Shown: positions 9,101 through 16,541, numbered from the stretch's first letter. The stretch is 64,000 nt of DNA from Symbiodinium natans (GCA_905221605.1 CAJNDS010001112.1:1256972-1320971), one strand, 5' to 3'. Notes: a model not told the origin generated them from the letters alone. Translations and numbers: made by a program.

Positions 9101-10283
9101 ACATTGGCCACCTTTAAGGACATGCAGAGATTGTGTGATCGGGACCGCTACCCAAAGGCAACATAGACGAGTCCGCGCACCACAGGCCTTTGTATTGTCG
9201 CTTGATTGTCCAGGTCCGTACAAAAAGTCGCAGGACGAACTCAGTCATCGTAGGCGTTACCTCTTGACTGCGGTTTACACAGTTCCTGTTGACGTGCGTG
9301 GTCGGCCCTTGTTGGCAGAGTCCCAAACTCCGGCAAATCCTGATGAAGAGCGCGCTAGTCAGGTGGATTTGGGAAATGAGCCAGATGAACCTAGGGAGGT
9401 TGAGGCCGAGCCCGATAATCAACCAGGGTTGGATGGTGATGGCGATCCTGGAGTGCCCCGAGTTGGACCCGATGGTCAGCGAGGGAGTAAGTGTCATGAG
9501 CTTCCGGGTTCGGGGGAGGGTTCACTGAAGCCAGATGCTGGCGCGGACGCCTCGAGTGAACTTCGGGGGAGTGTTGTGTTGGGTGAGGTTTGTGAGGAGC
9601 TCGACATAAGCCGGGGAGGTCCTCAGGCCGAGTGCCCGAACGAGCCCAGCGTCCCAAGTGATTGTGAGGGCTACGAGCCTTCAGTTGTAGATCCTAGTGA
9701 AGAGGATCGCGCTCTAGATGAGTGGTTCGGTGATAAGTTGTACCCCGCGCGTGGCAGCCACGCTGCAGGTCGTGAGTTGCTTGAGCGCTGTGCGGAGGAT
9801 AAGGCTAAGCTGGACGATGAAGCTGATGCCGAAAACCATCCCATTAAAATGGTTGAGCTTGTCTTTGTTGAGCCCCTTGACTCCAAAGGTCCGAACGAAG
9901 TTGCACATGCTACCGCCCGGATTTGCGCGCAGCTTGAGGTGCTGAAGTTGCCGATTGCGCGAATCCATACAGACGCAGGGTCCGAGTTCATCTCGACACC
10001 GTTTAGGCGTTTCGTTGACGCGCGTGGCATATTGCACACTGCCGCTGCGCCCCAAGAGCACAACAGCAACGGCAGGGTTGAAAATGTCGTACGCCGACTA
10101 AAGCAGCAGGTTCGTACTATTCTGCTAGCTAACGCACATCCCCCCGATAAGTGGGCCTGCGCCGCAAGAGCGGTCGCCGCGAGGTGGCGGTCAGACACGC
10201 TTGCCCGCTTGGGATGGCCACAGCCCACGTTGGCACCTTACGGCGCTAAAACACAGATACTTACTAGGACGTGGCATCGCTGA
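6036..10283 (+). CDS. Copia polyprotein part 1: gag C-term, zinc fingers, protease, methyltransferase-like, integrase
   Basis: 1415 codons; the first codon is GTG and the frame is open from 5958, so the true start is by frame change from the upstream ORF. Residues 1-350 are a copia-type gag. A CCCH finger C-x8-C-x5-C-x3-H spans 380-399 and a CCHC knuckle C-x2-C-x4-H-x4-C spans 409-422. Protease is LIDSGAS with D537. Residues 735-930 look like a C5-cytosine methyltransferase: LFAG at 737-740, GGPPCGPFS with the candidate catalytic Cys793, FENP with Glu888, and a later DQG..GH..KPTT. Integrase has an HHCC finger, D1057, D1313 and E1349 (D-35-E). About 255 residues separate the first two Asp, because of an acidic insert. 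The frame ends in TGA (10281-10283) while the same frame continues downstream as the next ORF. Confidence 0.85.
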   Translation: MIALKELVNLEEAAASLSGPLDMGNFGYENYVQLYQDALRPGEPPPIPEFLRKQPGQDRGRSSPARKVVGVSSGLKYPMSPGGTEIRPPPPPGLRAQAEMQPEEPIKYVPELPQLDKYDPTNSSITAGDWLATLGPTMSLLSQGAREWWGDVLREAKQLYTRWLLASPLDRISIYPEALVELHQTGRFSRVEQKAVPMLLKCVGADLREDIVTSRLFSTAAIVYKTMCKYQPGGSAEREQLLNYITHPGSSATAHAAVKAIRKWRRWIVRSTEVGLNLPDPSLQVKGLDSLHPPNLSTSSLFRLQTFRTNHLLDQVPNQDAVSKYAELLLAECEAAALSEDPKKHKVARVETPGGGESKGKGAEAKGGSKGGKGNPKPACKHWMTEAGCHYADKCHFTHAPIGKGTGRCFLCSATGHMKDACPHKNPEAAKVEDTLPKAKGKGGTKGAKKAEAASAAESAQSASAGSGEGQLGASSAQMMQEATNLLRSLQLKALNVGAELVPELFQNDRASFEPSDAAHLGVPDGPGLSCKYGLIDSGASACLRPKLEGEDLRALRRHEVNLASGSAMLWVNSLGTLVTDQEAEPIVSLGQLIELGCRLDWSGRRCVLAHPQRGKIEVLTTSGCPRVSETEAYKLIAEIEQHRMWSFANDLCARTLEIRTAHNTEIELLDKLIHDVRVDGDVGSALHVAAGRMWPQIPNDVKSAVAAWPEQSHETLVWNRRFRRKLKKAGKVVLNLFAGESRRQIEDAVTAAGGVCVSVDLKEDLMNPLTYRYRLELVCSGKVDAVLGGPPCGPFSRCRFREGGPPPLRARDGPHVHGLPGLTPSQQSQVYESDVLLHRMYMLALLASRAVTWIDGTADECIKRVGSTSAGDAGTYTFRSRCWVLFENPQDPQSYLSPEVMEHEAPDGYPSMWATPSYLAVERLLGLKQIHGDQGPLGHPKRKPTTWASTQPMSAMSVRGPGWQGEGVGDPNQSTVGESARWAAWAPGALRIVCAQLEAVVSGSPKLKLSKISFETHVKNGHWPPLRTCRDCVIGTATQRQHRRVRAPQAFVLSLDCPGPYKKSQDELSHRRRYLLTAVYTVPVDVRGRPLLAESQTPANPDEERASQVDLGNEPDEPREVEAEPDNQPGLDGDGDPGVPRVGPDGQRGSKCHELPGSGEGSLKPDAGADASSELRGSVVLGEVCEELDISRGGPQAECPNEPSVPSDCEGYEPSVVDPSEEDRALDEWFGDKLYPARGSHAAGRELLERCAEDKAKLDDEADAENHPIKMVELVFVEPLDSKGPNEVAHATARICAQLEVLKLPIARIHTDAGSEFISTPFRRFVDARGILHTAAAPQEHNSNGRVENVVRRLKQQVRTILLANAHPPDKWACAARAVAARWRSDTLARLGWPQPTLAPYGAKTQILTRTWHR
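8226..8900 (+). other. C5-DNA-methyltransferase-like region within copia pol
   Basis: The hallmarks are LNLFAGES (SAM-binding motif I), an acidic strand end (SVDLKED), GGPPCGPFS (motif IV, normally PCQ) and LFENPQDP (motif VI, normally ENV). Spacing from motif I to the Cys is about 55 residues, which is normal. From Cys to Glu it is about 95, longer than usual. Target recognition and motifs VIII-X are not clear to me. Methyltransferases captured by dinoflagellate retrotransposons have been reported in the literature, which supports the reading. Confidence 0.55.
10281..10283 (+). other. In-frame TGA separating copia polyprotein parts
   Basis: Frame 6036 and frame 10323 are the same frame. The codon after CAT CGC is TGA, and coding continues at once (EWKARAEDS, then VLCPASLVKHGYV). 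The lesion could be a CGA-to-TGA transition, a sequencing error or a readthrough stop. Confidence 0.8.
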
Positions 10284-10322
10284 CGTCAGTCAGAGTGGAA
10301 GGCCCGTGCCGAAGACAGTATT

Positions 10323-12608
10323 GTGTTATGCCCCGCCAGCCTTGTAAAACATGGCTATGTTGTGTTGGTCGGTGACATGTTGAAGCTTGCGACGAAGTTG
10401 TTTCACGGCGACAGCCCAAACTTACAGGTAGTTGCCACCAATCCTGATGGCAACGATCCACCGTTTGAAGAGGGAGAGCTGCCAGGCCCAGTGCGCCGGC
10501 ATAGTGCCAAACGGCCCGTTGTGCTTGCAAAAGTTGGTTGCGAAAGCCGGGGAACACCCCAGGCCGTTGACCAATGTGCTCGTGAGCTTGCTGCTACAAC
10601 GCCGTTTGATGTTGATGCGGCTTTGGCCTTTGTTGCTCAGTTGTCTCTTTCTGACCTTGACGCGTCGCGTGATAATGGCAAGCGCCTACACTCTGGCAAG
10701 CATCATGTGTTTGGTCAGTTTGTGCATGGTGGCGTGTCAGGTGTGACCAAGAACACGAAGCGTTACTCAGGTGTAGCAGCGTTGTTGACCAAGCTTGTGC
10801 GGCATGCTGTGCCACACGCTGAGTTTACTACCGTTGTTTTGAGTACTGACGCTGAGGCAGTGTTGCATCGTGATGTTCACAATCATCCGTTGTACCCAAA
10901 CCACATAGTTACTGTGCAAGCGCCGTCTCGTGGTGGTGGCTTGTGGGTGCAAACTGTCAGTGGTGATGAGCAAAGTGGACCAGCGGTTTGCAAAACGCTT
11001 CCTACAGGACAAGTTGCGCAAGGACAAGTTTTTCCCTTAGGACAGCCGTTCCAGTTCAACTCGCACCGGTGGCATTGCACTGAACCGTGGCCATGTGAAG
11101 AGCATCGAGTTGTGCTCTCTGCTTACACGGTGAGCCGCCCGGATAAGCTCAAAGGAGCGGAGCGTGCGGAGTTGACAAGCCTGGGGTTCAACGTTCCCCC
11201 ACCAGAGCAGTTTTCCAATGTTGCTGTTGCACAGCAAGGGGGAGCCACCCCTCTGAAAGAGCTTGAAAATCCCAAAAACCCTAAAAATAGCATAATCCAA
11301 AACCCAAAAAAGCTTGAGAGTGAAGGCGTAGGTCCTGTTGCTGAAGAGCAGGCCGCCGCATGTACCTGTAGTTGCTGTGAGCGTGACTGTGTTGTTTGCA
11401 GCAAGTTGTTTGTGAAGCTTGACGCCGTGTGCTTTGCTGGGGTGTCGCCAGAGGCAACCGTTGAGCGTGAGGTGTCTGCCGAGCCAGACCTGTCCATGAG
11501 CGTACCTTGCTGTTGTGCGGTAGGGTGCGAGGAGTTCGAAGCACAGTTGTTTTTCGACAGTTTTCGGCCAACTAACCTTGAAGACACGCCAGACAGAGCG
11601 TGTGACGAGGAGGCCTATGAGCAAGAAGTTGAGCAGGCTCTGTTTTTAGAACCGCGCGAGCTTGAGGGTGATGCGTGGGCGCTTGAAGGGCTGCTTAACG
11701 AGCACAGTGTGGTGAGCAAACTGATCGCCCATGAGCGAAAAGAGTTCATCACAGCCTTTGAAGAGCATGGCCTAAAGGAGGCCTGTGAGGGCACCATCCT
11801 CTCTGAGCTGCTCGTGAAGCGTGAGGAGTTGGAGTGCGAGTTGCGTGCTTTGAGCTTGCGTGACGAAAGTGCGGTTGCTGTCTGCGTGTGTGAAGCATCC
11901 TTTCCGGAAACTCTTGATGAGAACGCGGTTCAAGAGGACACGCCGGAGCAGGTGTTGCAGACCAAGATCGTACCGAACTGGCAAGTTCTTCAAAACTTCG
12001 AGGTGTGGCGACCAGCAGTCGTCGCAGAGTTCCTGTCCCTAACTGAGGACAAAGAGGCGCTTGAGCCTGTGACGCAGGAGAGGCTGGACGAGTTGAGCGC
12101 CAAGGGTGTGAAGGTCACTGTCATTCCCTCAAAGCTTATCTGCAGTATCAAGGCCCCCAAAGGTAGGCTCAAAGCCCGAATAGTTGCTTGTGGTAACTTT
12201 CTTGGTACGTGCCTAGGAGAGTCAAAGGCCCAGAGGAAACATGACCTCTACTCTAGTGGAGTTGACCTTACTCACCTGCGCATGTTGTTAGCATATAGTT
12301 CACGTCGTGGAATGCCTGTTTGGTCTGTAGACATCAAGACTGCTTTCCTGAACTCAGAACTGTTACCTAGGAACCGTGAGGGTGCACAAGAAGCAGTAGC
12401 TCACGCTGGAACTGCTCACGCGGTCCGCCGGGACTCGCCGGAGAGCGAGAACCCAGCCGAGTACGTTGTCCTGAACCCTCCACGTATCCTAGTGTCCAAA
12501 GGAGTCGTGCCTGTAGGTACTTTCCTCATAGTGAAAAAGGCAGTTTACGGTCTTGACCAAAGTCCAAGAGACTGGGGTTTCACTAGAGACGCTGAACTTC
12601 GTACCTGA
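10323..12608 (+). CDS. Copia polyprotein part 2: dioxygenase-like region and N-terminal half of reverse transcriptase
   Basis: 761 codons in the same frame as the preceding pol ORF; the first codon is GTG after the TGA, so it is a continuation rather than a new gene. Residues about 120-270 look like a double-stranded beta-helix 2-oxoglutarate/Fe(II) dioxygenase: H182-R-D184 (HxD), GGGLWVQ, RWH with H251, and R262 eleven residues later. That is the expected HxD...H...R order and spacing. A Cys/Glu-rich linker follows. From about 545 the copia reverse transcriptase begins, with the key Asp in VDIKTAFLNS (D670) and KKAVYGLDQSP near the end. The frame stops at 12606-12608, and homologous coding resumes in another frame just after, consistent with a 1 bp loss near 12602. 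Confidence 0.8.
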   Translation: MLCPASLVKHGYVVLVGDMLKLATKLFHGDSPNLQVVATNPDGNDPPFEEGELPGPVRRHSAKRPVVLAKVGCESRGTPQAVDQCARELAATTPFDVDAALAFVAQLSLSDLDASRDNGKRLHSGKHHVFGQFVHGGVSGVTKNTKRYSGVAALLTKLVRHAVPHAEFTTVVLSTDAEAVLHRDVHNHPLYPNHIVTVQAPSRGGGLWVQTVSGDEQSGPAVCKTLPTGQVAQGQVFPLGQPFQFNSHRWHCTEPWPCEEHRVVLSAYTVSRPDKLKGAERAELTSLGFNVPPPEQFSNVAVAQQGGATPLKELENPKNPKNSIIQNPKKLESEGVGPVAEEQAAACTCSCCERDCVVCSKLFVKLDAVCFAGVSPEATVEREVSAEPDLSMSVPCCCAVGCEEFEAQLFFDSFRPTNLEDTPDRACDEEAYEQEVEQALFLEPRELEGDAWALEGLLNEHSVVSKLIAHERKEFITAFEEHGLKEACEGTILSELLVKREELECELRALSLRDESAVAVCVCEASFPETLDENAVQEDTPEQVLQTKIVPNWQVLQNFEVWRPAVVAEFLSLTEDKEALEPVTQERLDELSAKGVKVTVIPSKLICSIKAPKGRLKARIVACGNFLGTCLGESKAQRKHDLYSSGVDLTHLRMLLAYSSRRGMPVWSVDIKTAFLNSELLPRNREGAQEAVAHAGTAHAVRRDSPESENPAEYVVLNPPRILVSKGVVPVGTFLIVKKAVYGLDQSPRDWGFTRDAELRT
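10546..10565 (+). repeat. Short hairpin motif, copy 1
   Basis: GCCGGGGAACACCCCAGGCC can form a GGGG/CCCC stem flanked by GCC/GGC with one unpaired A. Two related copies near the 3' end of the element (14798, 14887) vary the stem while keeping pairing. Confidence 0.5.
10866..11130 (+). other. 2OG-Fe(II)-dioxygenase-like core inside copia pol
   Basis: The segment carries HRD (10866-10874), a Gly-rich strand GGGLWVQ, then SHRWHC (11064-11078) and R at 11106. In the superfamily the HxD and distal His bind iron and the Arg binds 2-oxoglutarate. The superfamily includes TET/JBP and AlkB nucleic-acid oxidases as well as prolyl hydroxylases. The substrate cannot be assigned from sequence alone. Confidence 0.5.
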
Positions 12609-12631
12609 AAATTCCCTGGAAAAGCAAGCTT

Positions 12632-14776
12632 TTGAAGTTAGTGCAGTCTCTTGCTGACGAGTGCGTTTGGTTTGTTGTTGACGTTGAGACAGTTCTCGTT
12701 CAGGACCCAGACTTTCCTGTGCCTGCGCAGTCCCAGGAAGTGCTCGGGTGGATCGCTGTCTACGTTGACGATATTCTTGGGTCAGGTATAGAGGATTTAG
12801 GCGAGGGGGTCATTAGGGCAGTTTGTGAAAAGTGGGCGTGTTCTGACCCAGAGAAGGTTGGAAGTGACCCGTCGAATCCAGTTCGCTTTTTAGGACTAGA
12901 GCTGTACTGGTCAAGGGAGGGCAGGTTGGTTGTGACTCAAACCGCTTACGCAAAGGACTTGCTGAGTAGGTACACCAACGAGTTTGTCGCTTCTGTGCAG
13001 CCTCTTCCGCAAGGACTGGAGGACCCTGTTGCCGTCCCTAACCCCAACGCCGAAAGCATTAGGAAGTGCCAACAAGTTGTAGGTGAACTGCTGTGGTTGT
13101 CGATTCGTACTAGGGTTGACCTTTGCTACCCCGTTTCCAAGCTTGCTCAGTGGAGCACAAAGGACCCTGAGTTCACGTTTAGGCAGGCCCTGCAGGTTCT
13201 AGGTTACTTGTCTGTGACGCCGTCGGTAGGTCTTGTTTTCGCAGGGCCAAAGGACAGGGATGAGCACAACCTTGTAGGAGCACAAGACTACATGCACGTG
13301 CTGCAGGCATACACAGATGCGTCGCACGCACCAGGAGGTGATAGGTCTCATGAGTGCACCGTGCTTCGCTGTGAAGGGTCTACTGTTGGTTGGGTCAGCA
13401 CAAGGCAGCCTTTTTGCACGCAGTCTTCATGTGAAGCAGAACTTCTCTCCACTACTACTGGCAGTAACTATGCAGTTGCACATGTAGGACTTGCTCGTGA
13501 GCTGTGGCAGCATGAACCAAGGGTGTTTGTGGCAAACGACAACCTGAGTGCTATCACAGTGATCAACAGCCCCACCGTTTCTTGGAGAACCCGTCACCTA
13601 AAAATTAGGGCTAGAGTCCTGAAAGAGAGGTCCGACATGAAATTGCTCGTTTTCGTGCATGTAGGTGGAGACAAGAATGGTGCTGATATAGGGACTAAGG
13701 CACTTGGCCCGCAGAGGATCAAGACGTTGATGGCAGTGCTGGGAATGTCCGCGCAGGATCCGCCTGCCGAAACCACTAAGGCAAAATCCGTTCAGCACGT
13801 GAAGGATTGCCTAAGGGCAGTCATTTTGGCTTGTTGCCTGTGCAACGCCAGAGCCACTAAGGACCAGGACAGGACCCAGAGCAGTGAAGACTGGTCTCTT
13901 GTAGTGTTTGCTGTGCTAATCTCAATCACGTCCATTGCAGTTTGGGAAACATGTAAGGCTTGTTTGAGGGCAGTGTTTCGTCTTGCCGAGGAACTCCTCA
14001 GGCCGAGACTCCCAGCCCCAGAACCTGAAGAGCTTTTCATACCTGAACAGCCCGAAGATGAGTATGAAGGCCCAGATCCTGATGAGGCCCCCGTTGCTCG
14101 TGTTAGGGATCCCGTTCCCGCAATGACCCCTGAAGAAGGCCTGAGGCGAAGGCCCCCAAGACCTGTAGCGCAGCAGGAGCCTGATGTAGAGCCTCAAGGC
14201 CGCCCTATCACATTTGCCTTTGCTGATGATGAGGTTCAGGTGTTTATGCCAGGCCCAGCAGACGCGCCAGCGAACCCGCCTGAGCCTGTTCACGGAGACA
14301 CAATCGCCCAGCCTAGAGGCCCCTTCCAAGCAAGGCCCCTACGGCTCAATCATCCACCTGATCCGCCCTATATCCTCAGGGTCGGCTGGCCCGCCCCCAC
14401 GCTGCAGCCAACTATGAGGGAAATGCGGCTGACGAGGACATCATGGGGTGGAGATCTATCCACACTTTTTCAGGCACCGCCGCCAGAGTTTCGACAGGAC
14501 TTCTTTCAGTACGATGCAGAGAGGCCAACTGTCTTAGTACGCTGGCACGCTGTCGTGAGAGTTCGTCGCTTCGACCCAGCGCAGACCAGGTTGCCCGTTC
14601 CTCTGGGAGCACTCACAGGCCGCAGGAGGACGCTAGCCATATATGCAGCTGGTGAGCGACAGTATTATGATGATAACTGGCGAAGCCCAGAAGCTGCTCG
14701 CCGGTACCATGAACACGAGTGGCGTGGTCGCACTGAACTTGAGGTCGATGTGCGACGCCTTTACCCAACAGGGTAG
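12632..14776 (+). CDS. Copia polyprotein part 3: RT C-terminal half, RNase H, membrane segment and proline-rich tail
   Basis: 714 codons; the frame is open upstream and its first codon is TTG, so this is the out-of-frame continuation of reverse transcriptase. YVDD at residues 44-47 is the polymerase active site. RNase H has D229 (YTDASHA), SSCEAEL and a later ND, then GGDKNGADIGTKAL. After RNase H there is an additional region of about 330 residues: a hydrophobic segment near 396-405 (RAVILACCLC), a convincing membrane helix at about 421-441 (WSLVVFAVLISITSIAVW), then an acidic and proline-rich stretch and a basic/aromatic C-terminus. Standard copia proteins end at RNase H, so this tail is unusual. 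It ends 200 bp before the purine tract. Confidence 0.85.
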   Translation: MKLVQSLADECVWFVVDVETVLVQDPDFPVPAQSQEVLGWIAVYVDDILGSGIEDLGEGVIRAVCEKWACSDPEKVGSDPSNPVRFLGLELYWSREGRLVVTQTAYAKDLLSRYTNEFVASVQPLPQGLEDPVAVPNPNAESIRKCQQVVGELLWLSIRTRVDLCYPVSKLAQWSTKDPEFTFRQALQVLGYLSVTPSVGLVFAGPKDRDEHNLVGAQDYMHVLQAYTDASHAPGGDRSHECTVLRCEGSTVGWVSTRQPFCTQSSCEAELLSTTTGSNYAVAHVGLARELWQHEPRVFVANDNLSAITVINSPTVSWRTRHLKIRARVLKERSDMKLLVFVHVGGDKNGADIGTKALGPQRIKTLMAVLGMSAQDPPAETTKAKSVQHVKDCLRAVILACCLCNARATKDQDRTQSSEDWSLVVFAVLISITSIAVWETCKACLRAVFRLAEELLRPRLPAPEPEELFIPEQPEDEYEGPDPDEAPVARVRDPVPAMTPEEGLRRRPPRPVAQQEPDVEPQGRPITFAFADDEVQVFMPGPADAPANPPEPVHGDTIAQPRGPFQARPLRLNHPPDPPYILRVGWPAPTLQPTMREMRLTRTSWGGDLSTLFQAPPPEFRQDFFQYDAERPTVLVRWHAVVRVRRFDPAQTRLPVPLGALTGRRRTLAIYAAGERQYYDDNWRSPEAARRYHEHEWRGRTELEVDVRRLYPTG

Positions 14777-14977
14777 ATGAGTTCTTGCTTCATCCATGCC
14801 GGGGAAACACTCCAGGCCGGAGTGGAGCATTCGAAGCCCATTTCGTCAACGAAGCATTCTGCTTCCAAGAGGCTACGCTTGAGCCTGCCGGGAAAGCATC
14901 CCAGGCCGCAGGATCCAGTGAGAGCCCTCTTTGCCGAGCTCTTTTGCCTCCCGAAGTACAGTTGGTGACACGTCACC
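14777..14977 (+). other. Copia 3' untranslated segment with two hairpin motifs
   Basis: Hairpin motif copies lie at 14798-14818 (GGGG/CTCC stem) and 14887-14907 (GGGA/TCCC stem), each flanked by GCC and AGGCC. The stem changes are compensatory, including a G-T wobble. No coding sequence is visible. Confidence 0.5.
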
Positions 14978-14986
14978 AAAGGGGAG
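14978..14986 (+). other. Polypurine tract
   Basis: AAAGGGGAG directly before the 3' LTR, in the position used to prime plus-strand DNA synthesis in LTR retrotransposons. Confidence 0.75.
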
Positions 14987-15234
14987 CGCGAGTGAGTGAG
15001 CAGCCAGTTTGAGAACACGAGTATCGACTTATCCGTAATCGCTTTGGCCTCAAGGTCTACAGAGGGGCCCAGGCCACAAGCAGTTGCGTTTTTGTTCAAA
15101 GCAAGCATGTATAGTGTACAGTCATAGGACACAGACTCCTATCAGAACTTGTCTTGTTGTTTGTTGTGTTGTTCCTGCTTGGTGGAAAAGAGAGCCCTGC
15201 GTAACCCCGCTGTGGAGCTTCCTGCCCACGCGAG
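14987..15234 (+). repeat. Copia 3' LTR
   Basis: 248 bp, no difference from 4835-5082 by eye. It is followed by ACCCT, the duplicated target, and then the resumed CCCTAAA array. Confidence 0.9.
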
Positions 15235-15285
15235 ACCCTAAACCCTAAACCCTAAACCCTAAACCCTAAACCCTAAACCCTAAAC
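15235..15285 (+). repeat. Telomere-like array, right part of copia target
   Basis: Continuation of the array interrupted at 4834. Together the two parts make an array of about 140 bp before insertion. Confidence 0.9.
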
Positions 15286-15300
15286 CGCATCTGCGCTAAG

Positions 15301-15359
15301 GCCTCGACCGGCACCTTTTGGCTGAGGCGGTCGTGAAGGACCTGCTGGCGCTCCAAAAA
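15301..15359 (+). CDS. Possible exon, unknown protein (copy B, exon 1)
   Basis: Preceded by AAG|G and followed by GTGCCC, it encodes LDRHLLAEAVVKDLLALQK. It is similar to the peptide at 36-152. The next candidate exon of this copy is at 16079. Family unknown. Confidence 0.35.
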
Positions 15360-15388
15360 GTGCCCAGAACCCCCTTGAAGTGCTGTCG

Positions 15389-16048
15389 TAGGGTTTAGGG
15401 TTTAGGGTTTAGGGTTTAGGTTTGCAAAAGGGTTTAGGGTTGAGGGTTTGGGGTTGAGGGCTTAGGGTTTAGGGTTGAGGGCTTAGGGTTGAGGGTTAAT
15501 TCGGGGGTTTAGGGTTTCAAAAGGGGCTTCGGGTGAGAAAAGGGGTTTAGGGATTCAAACCAACCATTCAAAGCCCCCCCCCTTCCCCGGGCCCTGAAGC
15601 GCTCGAAGAGCAGGACACCTACCATGATGCTGCGGACCAGGCAGAGCTGCTTCCCCGGTCACCCCAAACCCTGTAAACGCTGCAAGCCCTATACACCAGG
15701 TAAACCCTTGACCCTTAAAGACCCCATAAGACCCTGTAAACTGTGAACCCTACAAAACCCCAGAAAGCTCTAAACCCTTTACGACCCAAGATCAGCAAGT
15801 TTTTTGACAAGGCTATACCTCTCAGGTCTCTGTCAATATTCAGGGGGGTGGGGGAGGGGTTCAGGGTTTAGGGTGGGCTGCGCAAATGCGGGCTTGGGTG
15901 ATCCCAGCTGATGCTCTGAGTCTGGTCAAAAGTGTTTAGGGTGCAGGGTCCCTAAACCCTAAACCCCAAACACTAAACCCTAAAACCTAAACCCGAAACC
16001 CCAAACCCTAAACCCTAAACCCTAATCCCTAACCCTAAACCCTAAACC
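15389..16048. repeat. Degenerate telomere-like blocks, both orientations
   Basis: GGGTTTA repeats at 15389-15423 and degenerate copies to about 15545; CCCTAAA-like repeats at 15950-16048. Between them, 15560-15945 shows only scattered CCCTGTAAA/CCCATAA-like words and no coding signal. Confidence 0.8.
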
Positions 16049-16078
16049 AACAGTAAGCCTGAGGGGGGACTTTGTCAG

Positions 16079-16147
16079 GGGGCCATCTACCACCTCGTGG
16101 CCTCCTACGGGCTGAAGTTCCAGATCGGTGACACGCTCTACGACTTG
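16079..16147 (+). CDS. Possible exon, unknown protein (copy B, exon 2)
   Basis: Opens after CAG at 16076-16078 and encodes GAIYHLVASYGLKFQIGDTL followed by YDL. A GC donor (GCCAAG) at 16148 is possible. It aligns with the exon at 927-986. Downstream the frame continues into a Lys/Pro run (KPPRPKKR) that may be coding too. Confidence 0.4.
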
Positions 16148-16393
16148 GCCAAGCCACCGCGCCCCAAAAAGAGGGTTTTTGGGGTTCAGGGTCTAGGATT
16201 TAGGGTTTCGGGGTTTCGGGTGAGGGGGTTGAGGGGGCCTTGAGGGGTTTTGAAAGGGTTGGGGGTTTGAGGAGTCGGGTTGAACCAAGTTAGGGGCTGA
16301 GGGGATGTGCGTTGGGACCTGGGATTTTCCACAACGTTGCAGGAGGCCAGCAAGGTCCGGCTTTCTCGGGTTTTATCGGATGCTAGGGTTCTA

Positions 16394-16440
16394 AGCCTAA
16401 ACCCTGAACCCTGAACCCTAAACCCTAAACCCTAAACCCC
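16394..16440 (+). repeat. Telomere-like (CCCTAAA)n patch
   Basis: Six heptamer units with CCCTGAA variants. Confidence 0.85.
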
Positions 16441-16541
16441 GCGGTGTGGCTAGTCTGCTTGGCGGCAAAGAACCCTGAAAAACCCCTAAGCCCTCGGGTT
16501 TAGAGAGCCGTTTCATGGTGCTTGCCATTGCTTGACTTCAG

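Larger units (their letters stand above)
4835..15234 (+). mobile_element. Ty1/copia LTR retrotransposon, 10.4 kb, with methyltransferase-like and dioxygenase-like regions
   Basis: Two identical 248 bp direct repeats bound the element. Internal order is: primer site at 5082-5094, gag, CCCH and CCHC zinc motifs, DSG protease, methyltransferase-like region, integrase, dioxygenase-like region, copia reverse transcriptase, RNase H, a membrane segment, and a purine tract before the 3' LTR. Integrase before reverse transcriptase makes it copia rather than gypsy. The coding region is interrupted by frame changes near 6035 and 12602 and by a TGA at 10281-10283. A 5 bp duplication (ACCCT) of the host CCCTAAA array flanks it. 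Identical LTRs imply recent insertion by a trans-supplied or since-damaged machinery, or sequencing errors in the interior. Confidence 0.95.
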
